DNA from: Salipiger sp. CCB-MM3
Lineage (GTDB): Bacteria > Pseudomonadota > Alphaproteobacteria > Rhodobacterales > Rhodobacteraceae
Reading direction: 5' to 3'
Assembly: GCF_001687105.1 (NCBI RefSeq)
Contig: NZ_CP014596.1
Location: 1,046,001-1,110,000, forward strand
Length of the DNA: 64,000 nt
Every line of letters begins with the position of its first letter. The stretch's first letter is position 1. This document shows positions 19,885 to 28,320 of the stretch, piece by piece. The position numbers were made by a program, and so were the translations under genes. The notes under the pieces were generated by a model. It had not been told where the DNA came from and did not search any database. It was given only the letters and a program-made list of their open reading frames with translations.

Positions 19885-19901
19885 GGGCGAGCGCCTGCCC
19901 G
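19885..19901 (+). repeat. Dispersed intergenic repeat, copy B
   Basis: GGGCGAGCGCCTGCCCG, identical to the first 17 bases of copy A at 10020. It is followed at 19908-19921 by CGGGCTGGCGCTTT, the complement of a segment found at 10118-10131 in the copy A gap. Copy C lies 88 bp further on in opposite orientation, so this gap carries an inverted pair. Confidence 0.65.
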
Positions 19902-19988
19902 TCCCTGCGGGCTGGCGCTTTGTCAGCGTCGCGCATCCTTCGCATGTCGTCCGGATTTGGTCAGGATAAACCGCATCCGTCCAAGGTT

Positions 19989-20019
19989 GCAGCGCCACCC
20001 CACGGGCAGGCGCTCGCCC
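19989..20019 (-). repeat. Dispersed intergenic repeat, copy C
   Basis: Reverse complement of copy A over 31 bp without mismatch. It lies between the convergent AraC and KdgF genes, inverted relative to copy B. The pair could form a large cruciform or a bidirectional transcript-ending structure; that role is inference. Confidence 0.7.
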
Positions 20020-20044
20020 GGCTCAATGTGCAGTGTTGGTGAGG

Positions 20045-20353
20045 TTAAAGAAAATCGTCCCGGCGCGGGGTGAAGCAGTCGATCAGCCGCCCGGCCTCAT
20101 GGCATTCGCAGCCGTGCTTTGCACCCGAGGGGATGACGAAACTGTCGCCCGGCTTCACCTCGAAACTCTCGTCGCCGAGAAAGAAGGTGAAGCGCCCGCT
20201 CTCGCAATAGGTGGATTGCACATGCGGATGGTGATGCAGCGCGCCCTGCGCGCCTTTCTCGAAGCGGAAGGAGACGACCATCAGTTCGGGGCTGTCGGCC
20301 AGCACCTGCCGGGCGACGCCGGTATCGGGGAAAACGACGGGAAATGTGCTCAT
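20045..20353 (-). CDS. kdgF: Unsaturated uronate ring-opening cupin (KdgF)
   Basis: Single-domain cupin of 102 residues. KdgF speeds conversion of 4,5-unsaturated galacturonate to its linear ketose form, ahead of KduI. The metal-binding cupin motif HHHPHVQSTYCESGRFTFF (residues 40-58) and the second motif KPGDSFVIPSGAKHGCE with His80 are present. The ending FTPRRDDFL is characteristic of KdgF. The frame extends upstream, but ATG at 20353 has the ribosome site AAGGAG at 6 nt and is preferred. It follows the GntR gene by 23 bp and faces kduI-kduD across that regulator. Confidence 0.87.
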   Translation of the reverse strand: MSTFPVVFPDTGVARQVLADSPELMVVSFRFEKGAQGALHHHPHVQSTYCESGRFTFFLGDESFEVKPGDSFVIPSGAKHGCECHEAGRLIDCFTPRRDDFL

Positions 20354-20376
20354 GTTGAGCTCCTTGGGTTCGGGAC

Positions 20377-21117
20377 TCATTGCCCGGTCTTGCGCAGCAG
20401 GTTGCGATAGCGCGACTGCGCGCCCTTGAGGTGAAGTCGCATGGCAAGCCGCGCCGCATCCTCGTTGCCGTCGAGAATGGCGCTCACGATGGCCTCGTGT
20501 TCGGCGTCGATCGCCTTGAGGTAGGTGGCGGTTGCGGCGTCGCTGCTGTCGCTGAGCGCATGGCGCGGGATCACACTGGCCCCGATCATCGACAGAAAAT
20601 CGCGAAACCGCGGATTATTGGTCGCATCGGCGATGGCGAGGTGAAGCTCGAAATCGGCCAGCGAGGTCGGCTCTCCGGCGGCGGCCTTGGCGCGCAAGGC
20701 CGAGAGCGCCTGCAGGATCTGCTCTTCCTGCGCGGGCGAGCGGCGCAGGGCGGCAAGCCCGGCGGCTTCGACCTCGACCGCGGTGCGCAGCTCGAGCATC
20801 TCGATCATCGAAGAGATGCGCACGAAGTCGATGTTCTGGAAAGGCAATTCCATCTCAGGCCGCGCGTCGAGCACGAAGACCCCCGCGCCCTGACGCGGCT
20901 CGACCAGCCCGTCGTAACGCAGCGAGGCGACGGCCTCGCGCACAACAGTGCGGCTGACGTCGAACTCCTCGGTCAGTTTCGCCTCGCTCGGCAGGCGGCT
21001 GCCGGGGGCATATTGTCCGGACTCGATCTGCGCGCGGAGCTGGTCGCGCACCTGTTCCACGAGCGTCTTGCCGCTGCCGCGCGAGGGGCGGGCCGTTTTG
21101 ACTTTCTGCTCGGTCAC
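20377..21117 (-). CDS. GntR-family regulator, FadR/UxuR-like (probable uronate regulon repressor)
   Basis: Protein of 246 residues. Winged HTH at about 18-82 (LPSEAKLTEEFDVSRTVVREAVASLRYDGLVEPRQGAGVFV) and a FCD effector domain from about 95 with metal-site pattern FELHLAIADATNN and EHEAIVSAI...AMRLHL. FCD regulators of this branch commonly sense uronates or their keto-deoxy products. It is divergent from kduI and upstream of kdgF. It is the best candidate to bind the TTGTATGAT sites at 4199, 18873 and 21345, though the AraC protein is an alternative. Confidence 0.9.
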   Translation of the reverse strand: MTEQKVKTARPSRGSGKTLVEQVRDQLRAQIESGQYAPGSRLPSEAKLTEEFDVSRTVVREAVASLRYDGLVEPRQGAGVFVLDARPEMELPFQNIDFVRISSMIEMLELRTAVEVEAAGLAALRRSPAQEEQILQALSALRAKAAAGEPTSLADFELHLAIADATNNPRFRDFLSMIGASVIPRHALSDSSDAATATYLKAIDAEHEAIVSAILDGNEDAARLAMRLHLKGAQSRYRNLLRKTGQ

Positions 21118-21453
21118 GTCGCTGTCTTTCCGGTTGTCTTTGAGGTTCTACATATATGACAGGTTTCTGCAGGCCTGTCCACGGCGGGGCGTCACAGATG
21201 GCGAGGGCGCTGCGTCTGTTTTGGTGTCTGCTGCCATGCCTGCCGCAATATGTGCTGTATCTGCGCCAATTTGGCGCATCCGGGCGCGTGGGCTTCGCCC
21301 GTAAGTGTGCGGTGGATGAGCGGAGATCAGATGTATCTGCTATCTTGTATGATAACATCTTGAAGGCGAGGCGCAGACGTGCTTCCTTGCGCGCGAGGGG
21401 CGCCAGCGGGCCATGCAGCCTGCCGCGCCGGGAGTCCTTTTGGGAGAAAGCCA
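21118..21453. other. Divergent intergenic region between GntR gene and kduI
   Basis: This 336-bp gap shows no credible gene. Near the regulator start are the palindrome CATATATG at 21151-21158 and the inverted pair GACAGG/CCTGTC at 21158-21163 and 21174-21179. Toward kduI lies the operator-like CTTGTATGATAAC. The kduI start has the ribosome site GGGAGAAAG. The 21180-21340 part shows nothing I can interpret. Confidence 0.5.
21344..21356 (+). promoter_or_regulatory. Candidate uronate-regulon operator, site 3
   Basis: CTTGTATGATAAC, containing the same TTGTATGAT as sites 1 and 2, 98 bp before the kduI start. TATGAT within it resembles a -10 hexamer, but no matching -35 lies 16-18 bp upstream, so it reads better as an operator. 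Extended to TTGTATGATAACAT it is roughly palindromic (TTGT...ACAT), as expected for a GntR dimer. Confidence 0.5.
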
Positions 21454-22278
21454 ATGCTGACCGTCGAAACCCGCCACGCCGTCCACCCGACGCAAGCCCG
21501 CGACATGTGGACCGAGGAGCTGCGCGAGCATTTCCTTGCGCAGGGCATGTTCCGGGAGGGCGAGATCCGTCTCGTCTACACCCATTACGACCGTTTCGTC
21601 ATGGGCGGTGCGGTGCCCGGCAGCGGCACGCTGACGCTGGACGTGGTGGAGGAAACCAAGACGCCGAACTTCCTCGATCGCCGCGAGATGGGCATCGTCA
21701 ACATCGGCGAGGCAGGCACTGTCGAGGCGGGCGGGCAGACCTACGAGATGGGCCGCGGCGATGTGCTGTATCTGGGAATGGGCACGGGCGCGGTCAGCTT
21801 TTCGGGGGCGGGGCGGTTCTACATCACCTCCTGCCCGGCGCATAAGACCTATCCGTCCAAGCTGATCACCCTCGCCGATTGCGTCGAGGTGACCATGGGC
21901 GCGCCCGAAACTTCGAACAAGCGCACCATCAAGCAATTCATCCATCCGCAGGTGATGGAAAGCTGCCAGTTGATCCTTGGCTACACCTCGCTGGAAGAGG
22001 GATCGGTGTGGAACACCATTCCCAGCCATATCCACGACCGCCGCATGGAGGCCTATCTCTATTGGGGCATGGACGAGGAAAGCCGCGTGCTGCACCTCAT
22101 GGGCGAGCCCGATGAGACCCGCCACCTGTTCATCGCCAATGAAGAAGGCGTGGTGAGCCCAAGCTGGTCGATCCATTCGGGCGCGGGCATCGGCAAATAT
22201 ACCTTCATCTGGGCCATGGCAGGCGACAACGTCGCTTACACCGACATGGACTTCATCCAGCCCAAGGACCTGCGCTGA
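21454..22278 (+). CDS. kduI: 5-dehydro-4-deoxy-D-glucuronate isomerase (KduI)
   Basis: Cupin-fold isomerase of 274 residues that converts 5-keto-4-deoxyuronate to 3-deoxy-D-glycero-2,5-hexodiulosonate. The zinc site is visible as SHIHDRRMEAY (two His and Glu) and WSIHSGAG. Length equals the family norm (about 278). An open frame extends upstream, but ATG at 21454 has the ribosome site GGGAGAAAG and gives the standard N-terminus LTVETRHAVHP. The stop overlaps the kduD start (TGATG), so the two are translationally coupled. Confidence 0.95.
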   Translation: MLTVETRHAVHPTQARDMWTEELREHFLAQGMFREGEIRLVYTHYDRFVMGGAVPGSGTLTLDVVEETKTPNFLDRREMGIVNIGEAGTVEAGGQTYEMGRGDVLYLGMGTGAVSFSGAGRFYITSCPAHKTYPSKLITLADCVEVTMGAPETSNKRTIKQFIHPQVMESCQLILGYTSLEEGSVWNTIPSHIHDRRMEAYLYWGMDEESRVLHLMGEPDETRHLFIANEEGVVSPSWSIHSGAGIGKYTFIWAMAGDNVAYTDMDFIQPKDLR

Positions 22279-23021
22279 TGGCCGGGCTGTTTTCGCTGGA
22301 GGGCAAGCGCGCGCTGGTGACCGGCGCCAACACCGGCATCGGTCAGGCCATCGCGGTGGCGCTGGCCGGGCAGGGCGCGTCTGTGACCTGCGTCGGGCGG
22401 CGGGCCTGCGACGAGACCGTCACGCTTATCGAGGCGGCGGGCGGCACGGCGGAGGCGCTGCTGCTCGACTTCGCCGACCCGATGGCGGCGCGGGATGTGT
22501 TCACGGATGCGGGCTATTCGCTGCTGGTGAACAACGCCGGGATCATCCGCCGCGCCGACAGCACCGACTACTCGGAAGATGACTGGGACGCGGTGGTCGA
22601 CACCAATATGAAGGCGCTGTTCTTCAGCTGTCAGGCTTTCGGGCGCGAGCTTATTGCCAAGGGGCAGGAGGGCGCGGTGGTCAATATCGCCTCGCTGCTG
22701 TCGTTTCAGGGTGGCATCCGGGTGCCCGCCTATACGGCCTCGAAACACGGCGTGGCCGGGATCACCAAGATCCTCGCCAACGAATGGGCGCCGCATGGGA
22801 TCACCGTCAACGCCATTGCACCGGGCTATATCGCGACGAACAACACCGCCGCGCTGCGCGCCGATCCGGAGCGGTCCGAGGCGATCCTCGCGCGCATCCC
22901 CGCCGGGCGCTGGGGCGATCCCGAGGACATCGGCGGCACCGCGGCCTATCTGTGCTCGCGCGCGGCGCGCTATGTGACCGGCGCGGTGCTGAACGTGGAT
23001 GGCGGCTGGCTGGCGCGCTGA
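22278..23021 (+). CDS. kduD: 2-keto-3-deoxy-gluconate-forming SDR dehydrogenase (KduD)
   Basis: Classical short-chain dehydrogenase of 247 residues that reduces the KduI product to 2-keto-3-deoxygluconate. Cofactor motif TGANTGIG (about 16-23), NNAG at about 83-86, the catalytic Ser in NIASLLSFQGG and Tyr-x-x-x-Lys (YTASKHG) are present. It overlaps kduI by 1 bp. A GC-hairpin with a T-run lies just downstream. KDG kinase and KDPG aldolase, which would finish the route, are not in the window. Confidence 0.93.
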   Translation: MAGLFSLEGKRALVTGANTGIGQAIAVALAGQGASVTCVGRRACDETVTLIEAAGGTAEALLLDFADPMAARDVFTDAGYSLLVNNAGIIRRADSTDYSEDDWDAVVDTNMKALFFSCQAFGRELIAKGQEGAVVNIASLLSFQGGIRVPAYTASKHGVAGITKILANEWAPHGITVNAIAPGYIATNNTAALRADPERSEAILARIPAGRWGDPEDIGGTAAYLCSRAARYVTGAVLNVDGGWLAR

Positions 23022-23051
23022 ACCTGTGCTGCGCCTGCGGCAGCGGCGGGA

Positions 23052-23074
23052 CCGCCTCCGGCGGGCGTATTTTT
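23052..23074 (+). terminator. Rho-independent terminator after kduI-kduD
   Basis: Stem CCGCC/GGCGG with a 3-nt loop followed by GGCGTATTTTT. Position 30 bp after the kduD stop fits the operon end. The short stem makes it moderate in strength. Confidence 0.6.
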
Positions 23075-23199
23075 AAAGAGAAGAAGCAGGGGGCGGCCTG
23101 GGTGCGATCCGGCGGCGATCCGGGGCGGGTCGCCCTTTCGCTCTTGCGAAATGCGTTTTGGAGACCAGTTTTGAGGGACGAAACGGAAAGGTCCTTCTT

Positions 23200-23853
23200 A
23201 TGTCCCGCATTCTTCTTATTGGCGCCACTGGCGGCGTCGGCCATCGGCTTCTTCCGCGACTCATCGCGGCAGGGCATGAGGTCACCGCGCTGCACCGCAA
23301 GCCCGAGCAGGCCGCGGAGCTTCGCGCCGCGGGCGCCACGCCGCTGCAGGGCGATCTGATGGCCATGGGCGCGCCAGAGATGACGGCGGCGGCCAAGGGG
23401 CATCATGTCATCGTCTTCTCCGCCGGAGCTGCGGGCAGCGGGCTGGAGCGAACCGCCGAGATCGACGGGCAGGGGCCGCTGAAGATGATCGCCGCGGCGA
23501 AGGCGAGCGGCATCGCCCGGGTCTACCTCGTCTCTGCCATGCCCGAGGCGGGGCGCGGCAAGGATCCGAACCCGAACTTCGAATTTTACATGAAGACCAA
23601 GAAGGAGGCCGATGCCGCGCTCGTGGCCAGCGATCTCGACTGGGTGATCCTGCGCCCGGGCACGCTGCTGCATGAAGAGGAGGGCGGCGGCGTGCGGCTG
23701 TCGCCCGCGATCCCCTATGGCTCGGTCAAGCGCGGAACGGTGGCGGCGGTGCTGGCGCGGCTGATCGACACGCCGCAGATCCGGCGCGAAATCTTTGAGC
23801 TGACCGATGGCGAGACGCCCGTGGCGGAGGCGGTGGCGGCGCTAGTCCGCTGA
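23200..23853 (+). CDS. NAD(P)-binding NmrA-like/atypical SDR protein
   Basis: Rossmann protein of 217 residues. N-terminal MSRILLIGATGGVGHRLLPRL gives the dinucleotide motif GATGGVG at residues 8-14. The region VYLVSAMPEAGRGKDPNPNFEFYMKTKKEAD holds a Tyr-x-x-x-Lys-like pair (YMKTK), and LDWVILRPGTL is a family hallmark. Homologues are annotated as NAD(P)-dependent oxidoreductases or redox sensors; substrate unknown. The frame extends upstream, but ATG at 23200 fits the ribosome site GGAAAGG. Its last 12 bp overlap the convergent cytochrome gene. Confidence 0.85.
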   Translation: MSRILLIGATGGVGHRLLPRLIAAGHEVTALHRKPEQAAELRAAGATPLQGDLMAMGAPEMTAAAKGHHVIVFSAGAAGSGLERTAEIDGQGPLKMIAAAKASGIARVYLVSAMPEAGRGKDPNPNFEFYMKTKKEADAALVASDLDWVILRPGTLLHEEEGGGVRLSPAIPYGSVKRGTVAAVLARLIDTPQIRREIFELTDGETPVAEAVAALVR

Positions 23854-25812
23854 GGGCGGCGGCAACAGGTCCATCTGCTGGCCGGTCAGCTCGGCGTTCA
23901 TCATCTGCAGGGTCATATTGTCCGGAACCTGTTCCAGCGCCTCGCCAAGCAGGGCACGCCCCTGCGCTTCGTCGCCGGTGGCGAAGGCGATGCGGATCTG
24001 CATGATCCAGGCATCGCTGAGCTGCGGGTCGAGGCGCGTCGCCTCGGCAAAGGCGTTGGCGGCGGCGGGCATATTTCGCATCACCAGCGCCATGCCGCCC
24101 ATCTGCAGATGGGTCTCCGGGAAATCGAGACGGCTGGCCATGGAGGCCTGCCATTCGGCAAAGGCGCTGCGCAGCGCCCGTTCGTAACGCCCCGGCATAT
24201 GGGCGATCTGCGCATCCAGCATCGATTGCGCGGCGGCCATGCGGACCGAGCGCGACGGGTCCGAGAGCGATTGCATGATGCGCGGCGCGCGCTCCATGGC
24301 GGGGGCCACGCGCTGCAGCCGCACCGCGGCGCTGCGCACCAGCGGGTCGGGGTCCTGCAGCAGCGACTCCAGCGCCGCCGCCTCGGATGGATCGCCCGCC
24401 TGCTCCAGCAGATAGAGCGCGGTGGCCCGCACGATGCCAGCCATATCGGTGTCCTGCGACAGGCTGCGCAACTCGGGCGCGGCGCGGGTAGGATCGCGGC
24501 GGCCATGGGCGAGGATCTGGCCGTAATGCGCGCCGCGGTGGGTGCTTTCTGGGAACCACTGCTCGAGCTTGGCCGCTGCCCATTCGGGGCTTTGGTCCTC
24601 GTGGCAGGTGGTGCAGGCGTCGGGCGCGCCGGTCTCGGCGCTGAGGTCCGGGCGGGGGATGCGGAAGGAATGATCCGCCCGCCAGTCGTTGCCCATATAG
24701 ACGCGCTCGGTCATGTGACAGGTCTTGCACTCCGCGCCTGCCGAGCCCTCGGGATGATGCGTGTGCTCGGGCCCGTCGAAGACCTTGAGCGGCAGCGAGG
24801 GAAACTCGGGATTGCCCGCCGGGCTGTGGCACTGGGTGCAGACGGCGTTGCCCTCGGCGATCAGCTCGGCCTCATGCGGCAGGTGGCAGTTCGAGCAGCT
24901 GACCCCTTCGGCGTACATCTTCGATTGCAGGAACGAGCCGTAGACATAGACCTCGTCGAGGATCTGGCCGTCCGCCTCATAGGCGCCCTCGCGCAGCAGC
25001 GAGAGGTTGTAGCTGTCGTGATAGGGTGTGCCGGGCAGCGGGTTGCCCTCGGTAAAGGGCTCGCGGCGGGAATGGCAGCTGGCGCATTGCTCGATCATCT
25101 GCGCGGGCTGCGACATGTCGACGGTGAAGCCATAGGCCGGGGGCGGCGCTTTTTGGGTGGTCTCATAGCTCTCGGCCCAGTCGGCATGCTCCGAGCCGGG
25201 GCCGTGGCAGGCCTCGCAGCCGACGCCGATCTCGACCTGCGTCGAGGCGAAGCTGCGGCTCTGCGGATCATAGCCCGCCTCGAAGCCGGTGGCGTGGCAG
25301 GCGGCGCAGCGGCTGTTCCACGTCTTGTAGGGGCCGGTCCAGTGCAGCCCATCATTGGGCGCGTAGTTCTGCTCGGGGTAGAGATGGAACCAGCCGCCTT
25401 TCTCGGTGTCCCAGACGACATCGAAGCTTTGCAGGCGGCCGGGCTCTGTCTCGAGGATATATTGCTGCAGCGGCTCCACGCCGATCACCGAATGCACGTC
25501 ATACTCGGTGGTCACCCCATCGCGCTCGGTGACACTGACATGGGGCGTGCCATCGGCCGTGAGGCTGAAACGCGCCTGCATGTCGCCAAGGATAAACTCG
25601 GTGCCGTCGAAATTGGCGCTGATGTTGTCCGGCGTCGGCGCTGTCCACGCCAGCGCGTGATGCGAGCCTTCCCATGCCGCGCTTGCCGCCTCGTGACAGG
25701 TGATGCAGCGTTCGGACCCAAGATACTCCTGCGCTGCGGCGGCGCCGGCCAGTAGCGTGAGCAGGCACAGGGGCAGCGAGCGGAGAAGGGCGGCGCGAAG
25801 GAGGGACATCAT
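23842..25812 (-). CDS. Exported multiheme (8 CxxCH) cytochrome c with HEAT and TPR repeats
   Basis: Periplasmic protein of 656 residues. The signal peptide is residues 1-27 (ends AAAAQ). Eight heme-attachment motifs follow: CITCH 36, CAACH 169, CEACH 199, CASCH 243, CSNCH 306, CTQCH 325, CKTCH 362 and CTTCH 400. After the heme part come HEAT-like repeats (about 420-545, with ALYLLEQAGDPSEAAALESLLQDPDPLVRSAA) and TPR-like helices to about 650. The CASCHSRREPFTEGN segment resembles the NrfA/HAO-like multiheme superfamily. It may be an electron carrier or a reductase; no partner quinol oxidase is adjacent. Start at 25812 or the next ATG 3 bp on. Confidence 0.9.
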   Translation of the reverse strand: MMSLLRAALLRSLPLCLLTLLAGAAAAQEYLGSERCITCHEAASAAWEGSHHALAWTAPTPDNISANFDGTEFILGDMQARFSLTADGTPHVSVTERDGVTTEYDVHSVIGVEPLQQYILETEPGRLQSFDVVWDTEKGGWFHLYPEQNYAPNDGLHWTGPYKTWNSRCAACHATGFEAGYDPQSRSFASTQVEIGVGCEACHGPGSEHADWAESYETTQKAPPPAYGFTVDMSQPAQMIEQCASCHSRREPFTEGNPLPGTPYHDSYNLSLLREGAYEADGQILDEVYVYGSFLQSKMYAEGVSCSNCHLPHEAELIAEGNAVCTQCHSPAGNPEFPSLPLKVFDGPEHTHHPEGSAGAECKTCHMTERVYMGNDWRADHSFRIPRPDLSAETGAPDACTTCHEDQSPEWAAAKLEQWFPESTHRGAHYGQILAHGRRDPTRAAPELRSLSQDTDMAGIVRATALYLLEQAGDPSEAAALESLLQDPDPLVRSAAVRLQRVAPAMERAPRIMQSLSDPSRSVRMAAAQSMLDAQIAHMPGRYERALRSAFAEWQASMASRLDFPETHLQMGGMALVMRNMPAAANAFAEATRLDPQLSDAWIMQIRIAFATGDEAQGRALLGEALEQVPDNMTLQMMNAELTGQQMDLLPPPSAD

Positions 25813-25939
25813 GGGCGATCCCGAAGTGAAAAATATATGACGGAAAACGACTTGGGCGGCGCAAAGCGTTTGAGGTGATCCTTTCGGAGCGCGGTGGGGC
25901 CGTCAACCCTTGCGTGCGTATTGGACGAGATGAACAGGA

Positions 25940-26563
25940 TCAGTCGAAGGCGAAGAGAAGCTGCCAGTCGCCGCCCGCGCCGCTGCGGTCGGCAAGGCGG
26001 ATCAGCAGATCGCCGCCTTCGGGCATCACCAGCGTGACGGGCGTTCCCGCGTCGCCGCGCGCCAGCAAGGTTGCCGGGCGGACGAAGGCCGCGAGGGCGA
26101 TATTGCCGGGCGCGTCGAGCGTCAGGGTGACGGCCTCGTCGGCGGGCGCGCTGGTGACGAGATCGAGGATGCCGCCCGCGGCCAAGGTGCCATAAATCAG
26201 TCCGGGGCGCAGATCGAGGTCGCGCAGCTCCGTCGCGGGCACCGCAGGGCTGCTGAGGGCGGCGGGGTCGGCCCCGGCGAAGGGCGCGAGATATTCCGCG
26301 GCAACCCAGCCCGCGCGCGCGCCGTCGAGGCTCTGGATCTGGCACCAAGGCTCGGGCGCTGTGATGCAACCGAGATTGCGCAAAAGCGCGCCGGGGTCCA
26401 ACTCGGCGATCACCGAAGCCTCAGTAGAGGGGCCGCCGCGCATCCGCAGGCTGCTCTGGCTGGTGACATAGACGAGGGCGCTCTGCGGCGTCGATTGCGC
26501 CTGCGCCATCTCGGTGAGCAGCAGCAGGACCATCAGCGTGCGCGATAGGAGGGCGGGGGTCAT
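25940..26563 (-). CDS. Secreted bacterial SH3-domain protein
   Basis: Protein of 207 residues with a signal peptide (about 1-22, ending AQA). A bacterial SH3 (SH3b) domain spans about 28-92: SLRMRGGPSTEASVIAELDPGALLRNLGC, then EPWCQIQSLDGARAGWVAAEYL. The C-terminal 110 residues look like a beta-rich domain (LTLDAPGNIALAAF). Its ATG overlaps the L,D-transpeptidase stop by four bases, so the two are coupled and probably both act on the cell wall. Binding target unknown. Confidence 0.83.
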   Translation of the reverse strand: MTPALLSRTLMVLLLLTEMAQAQSTPQSALVYVTSQSSLRMRGGPSTEASVIAELDPGALLRNLGCITAPEPWCQIQSLDGARAGWVAAEYLAPFAGADPAALSSPAVPATELRDLDLRPGLIYGTLAAGGILDLVTSAPADEAVTLTLDAPGNIALAAFVRPATLLARGDAGTPVTLVMPEGGDLLIRLADRSGAGGDWQLLFAFD

Positions 26564-27639
26564 GGCCGCGGCGCCTCCTGCGGTTGGGGCGAGCGGAGCA
26601 GGCCGCTTTGCATGATCACGAAGCCGCGCTCGGAGCGGCGGTCGGGGCTGGCGGCGATATCCGAGATCACCAGCGTCAGGCCCGGATGGGCGTAGGTCAG
26701 CAGCCGCTCGCGGGTGGCGGAGTTGAGGATCAGCCGGTCGAGGATGCTGGTCTCGGGCTGCAGGGGGCGCTCTGGGTCGGGCTGATGGGTAACGCCAAGC
26801 CAGCGCAACTTGCCCGCCTCGGCGGCGCTCAGCACCAGTACGTGCTCGCCAAGGGGGCGGTCGTCGTCGAGCAGAAAGCTCTCGGTGAGCACCTCACGCC
26901 CGTCGCGCAGCAGGGTGATGCGCCGGTCGGGCGAGGTGACGAGCGCGGTGGTGATCGGATAGGGCTCGGCCTCGTCCCATTCATCGGGCCAGTCGGAGGG
27001 TCGCTGCCGCACATCAAGCTCGCGCACCGCGCCGTCAAGCTCGGCCTGACTGAGCCGCGCCAGCACAAACCCCGGATGAATGAGCTCCCACGGGTCGCTG
27101 CTGTGGCCCGACACGATCACCGGCGTGCCGAGATGGGTGATGCCGAAGAGCAGCTTGGAAAACGCGTAAGGCAGGCGCACGCAGCCATGCGACGCAGGAT
27201 ATCCCGGCAGGTTGCCCGCGTGCAGCGCGATCCCGTCCCAAGTGAGGCGCTGCATATTGGGCATGGGGGCGTTGTTGTAGATCGACGAATGGTGGTCGAC
27301 GTCCTTTTGTAGGATGGTGAACACGCCGGTGGGCGTCTCATGGCCCTCCATCCCGGTGGTGCAGGTCGAGACCGCGATGCGCACGCTGTTGCGATACACA
27401 TGCACCCTCTGCTCGGGCAGCGAAATGATCACGGCGACCGCCCCTTGCGGCGCGCGTTCGGGATGCCACGTAAACTCGCCAGGCATCATGCGCGCGATCT
27501 CCAGCGGCAGTTGCTGGGCGCGGGCGGCGGGGCTGATCGAGAGCGCGGCAAGGCAGAGCAGCCCGCGCCGGGTTAGCAACGTGGGTGTGTCGGTGCGGGG
27601 CCCGGGCTGTGTCACGGGGCGGAGGGGGCGAGAGGGCAT
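26560..27639 (-). CDS. L,D-transpeptidase (YkuD domain), exported
   Basis: Cell-wall cross-linking or lipoprotein-anchoring enzyme of 359 residues. A twin-arginine-like leader (TRRGLLCLAALSISPAARA, residues 23-41) precedes the YkuD domain at about 65-185. The catalytic signature is HAGNLPGYPASHGCVRLP with His140, His151 and Cys153. The C-terminal 170 residues contain no domain I recognise. A TTG codon at 27648 extends the frame, but ATG at 27639 is preferred. Followed by the coupled SH3 protein. Confidence 0.9.
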   Translation of the reverse strand: MPSRPLRPVTQPGPRTDTPTLLTRRGLLCLAALSISPAARAQQLPLEIARMMPGEFTWHPERAPQGAVAVIISLPEQRVHVYRNSVRIAVSTCTTGMEGHETPTGVFTILQKDVDHHSSIYNNAPMPNMQRLTWDGIALHAGNLPGYPASHGCVRLPYAFSKLLFGITHLGTPVIVSGHSSDPWELIHPGFVLARLSQAELDGAVRELDVRQRPSDWPDEWDEAEPYPITTALVTSPDRRITLLRDGREVLTESFLLDDDRPLGEHVLVLSAAEAGKLRWLGVTHQPDPERPLQPETSILDRLILNSATRERLLTYAHPGLTLVISDIAASPDRRSERGFVIMQSGLLRSPQPQEAPRP

Positions 27640-27652
27640 GCGGGGCAAACAG

Positions 27653-27931
27653 CTATTTCCGGGCTTGGGAGGGGCGGGGCAGAAGTGCGCGCAGGGCGAT
27701 CAGCAGGGCGATGTTGAGCAGCGGCGCCAGCGCCGCGAGCCAAGGCCAACTGGGCTGCGGGAAAAGGTCGATCATGCGGTTCCACGGCAGGCCGAGCGGG
27801 ATCAGAAAGACGCCGGACAGCGGGTCTCTCTCGACGCCCATCAGCCCGAACTGACCGAGCAGAAACAGGGCGAGCGCCGCCGCGTAGGCCAGCAGCATCC
27901 CCCAGATCAGCCCGGTCAGCACAGCGCGCAT
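27653..27931 (-). CDS. Small membrane protein, function unknown
   Basis: Protein of 92 residues with two strong hydrophobic segments (about 5-30 and 62-83) separated by a loop containing GVERDPLSGVFLIPLGLPWN. It lies between the lipoprotein-like gene and the L,D-transpeptidase on the same strand with gaps of 13-18 bp, which supports it being real and co-transcribed. I do not recognise the family. Confidence 0.65.
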   Translation of the reverse strand: MRAVLTGLIWGMLLAYAAALALFLLGQFGLMGVERDPLSGVFLIPLGLPWNRMIDLFPQPSWPWLAALAPLLNIALLIALRALLPRPSQARK

Positions 27932-27949
27932 GGCAGGCGTCCGATCGCC

Positions 27950-28261
27950 CTACATCGCGCCTTCGTCGGTGGTCGACATGATCTCGCTCGTGCTGCCGTC
28001 GGAGCGCGCGAGGCAGGACCATTTCGCGCGGTCCGGGCCGACGCCGATCTGCACGAGGATTCCGTCGGCGGTCAGGGAGTTGCCCATCAGGGTGACGTCG
28101 GTGGTTCCGGCCATCTCGGCCACGTCGCGCAGGCAGGCCGCCTCGGCATCGGTGGCCGGGCGGGTGTTCGGCTCGGAGGTCTCCGATCCGCCGCAGGCGG
28201 CGAGTGCGGCAAGCGCAGCGAGGCTATACACGGCACGGGCGGGCGTCGCGAAAATGGTCAT
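27950..28261 (-). CDS. Small putative lipoprotein, function unknown
   Basis: Protein of 103 residues. The leader ends with LAALAACGG, which fits a lipobox with Cys22. The mature part has a conserved-looking Cys pair (AACLRDVAEMAG and WSCLARSDG) and no known domain. Start ATG 28261 is supported by the ribosome site GGGAGAG. It belongs to a leftward run with the small membrane protein and L,D-transpeptidase. Confidence 0.72.
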   Translation of the reverse strand: MTIFATPARAVYSLAALAALAACGGSETSEPNTRPATDAEAACLRDVAEMAGTTDVTLMGNSLTADGILVQIGVGPDRAKWSCLARSDGSTSEIMSTTDEGAM

Positions 28262-28320
28262 GGGTCTCTCCCTTTGGTCTGAAAAACGGTCTTCTAAGGG
28301 CAAATGGCCCCTGCGGGGCC

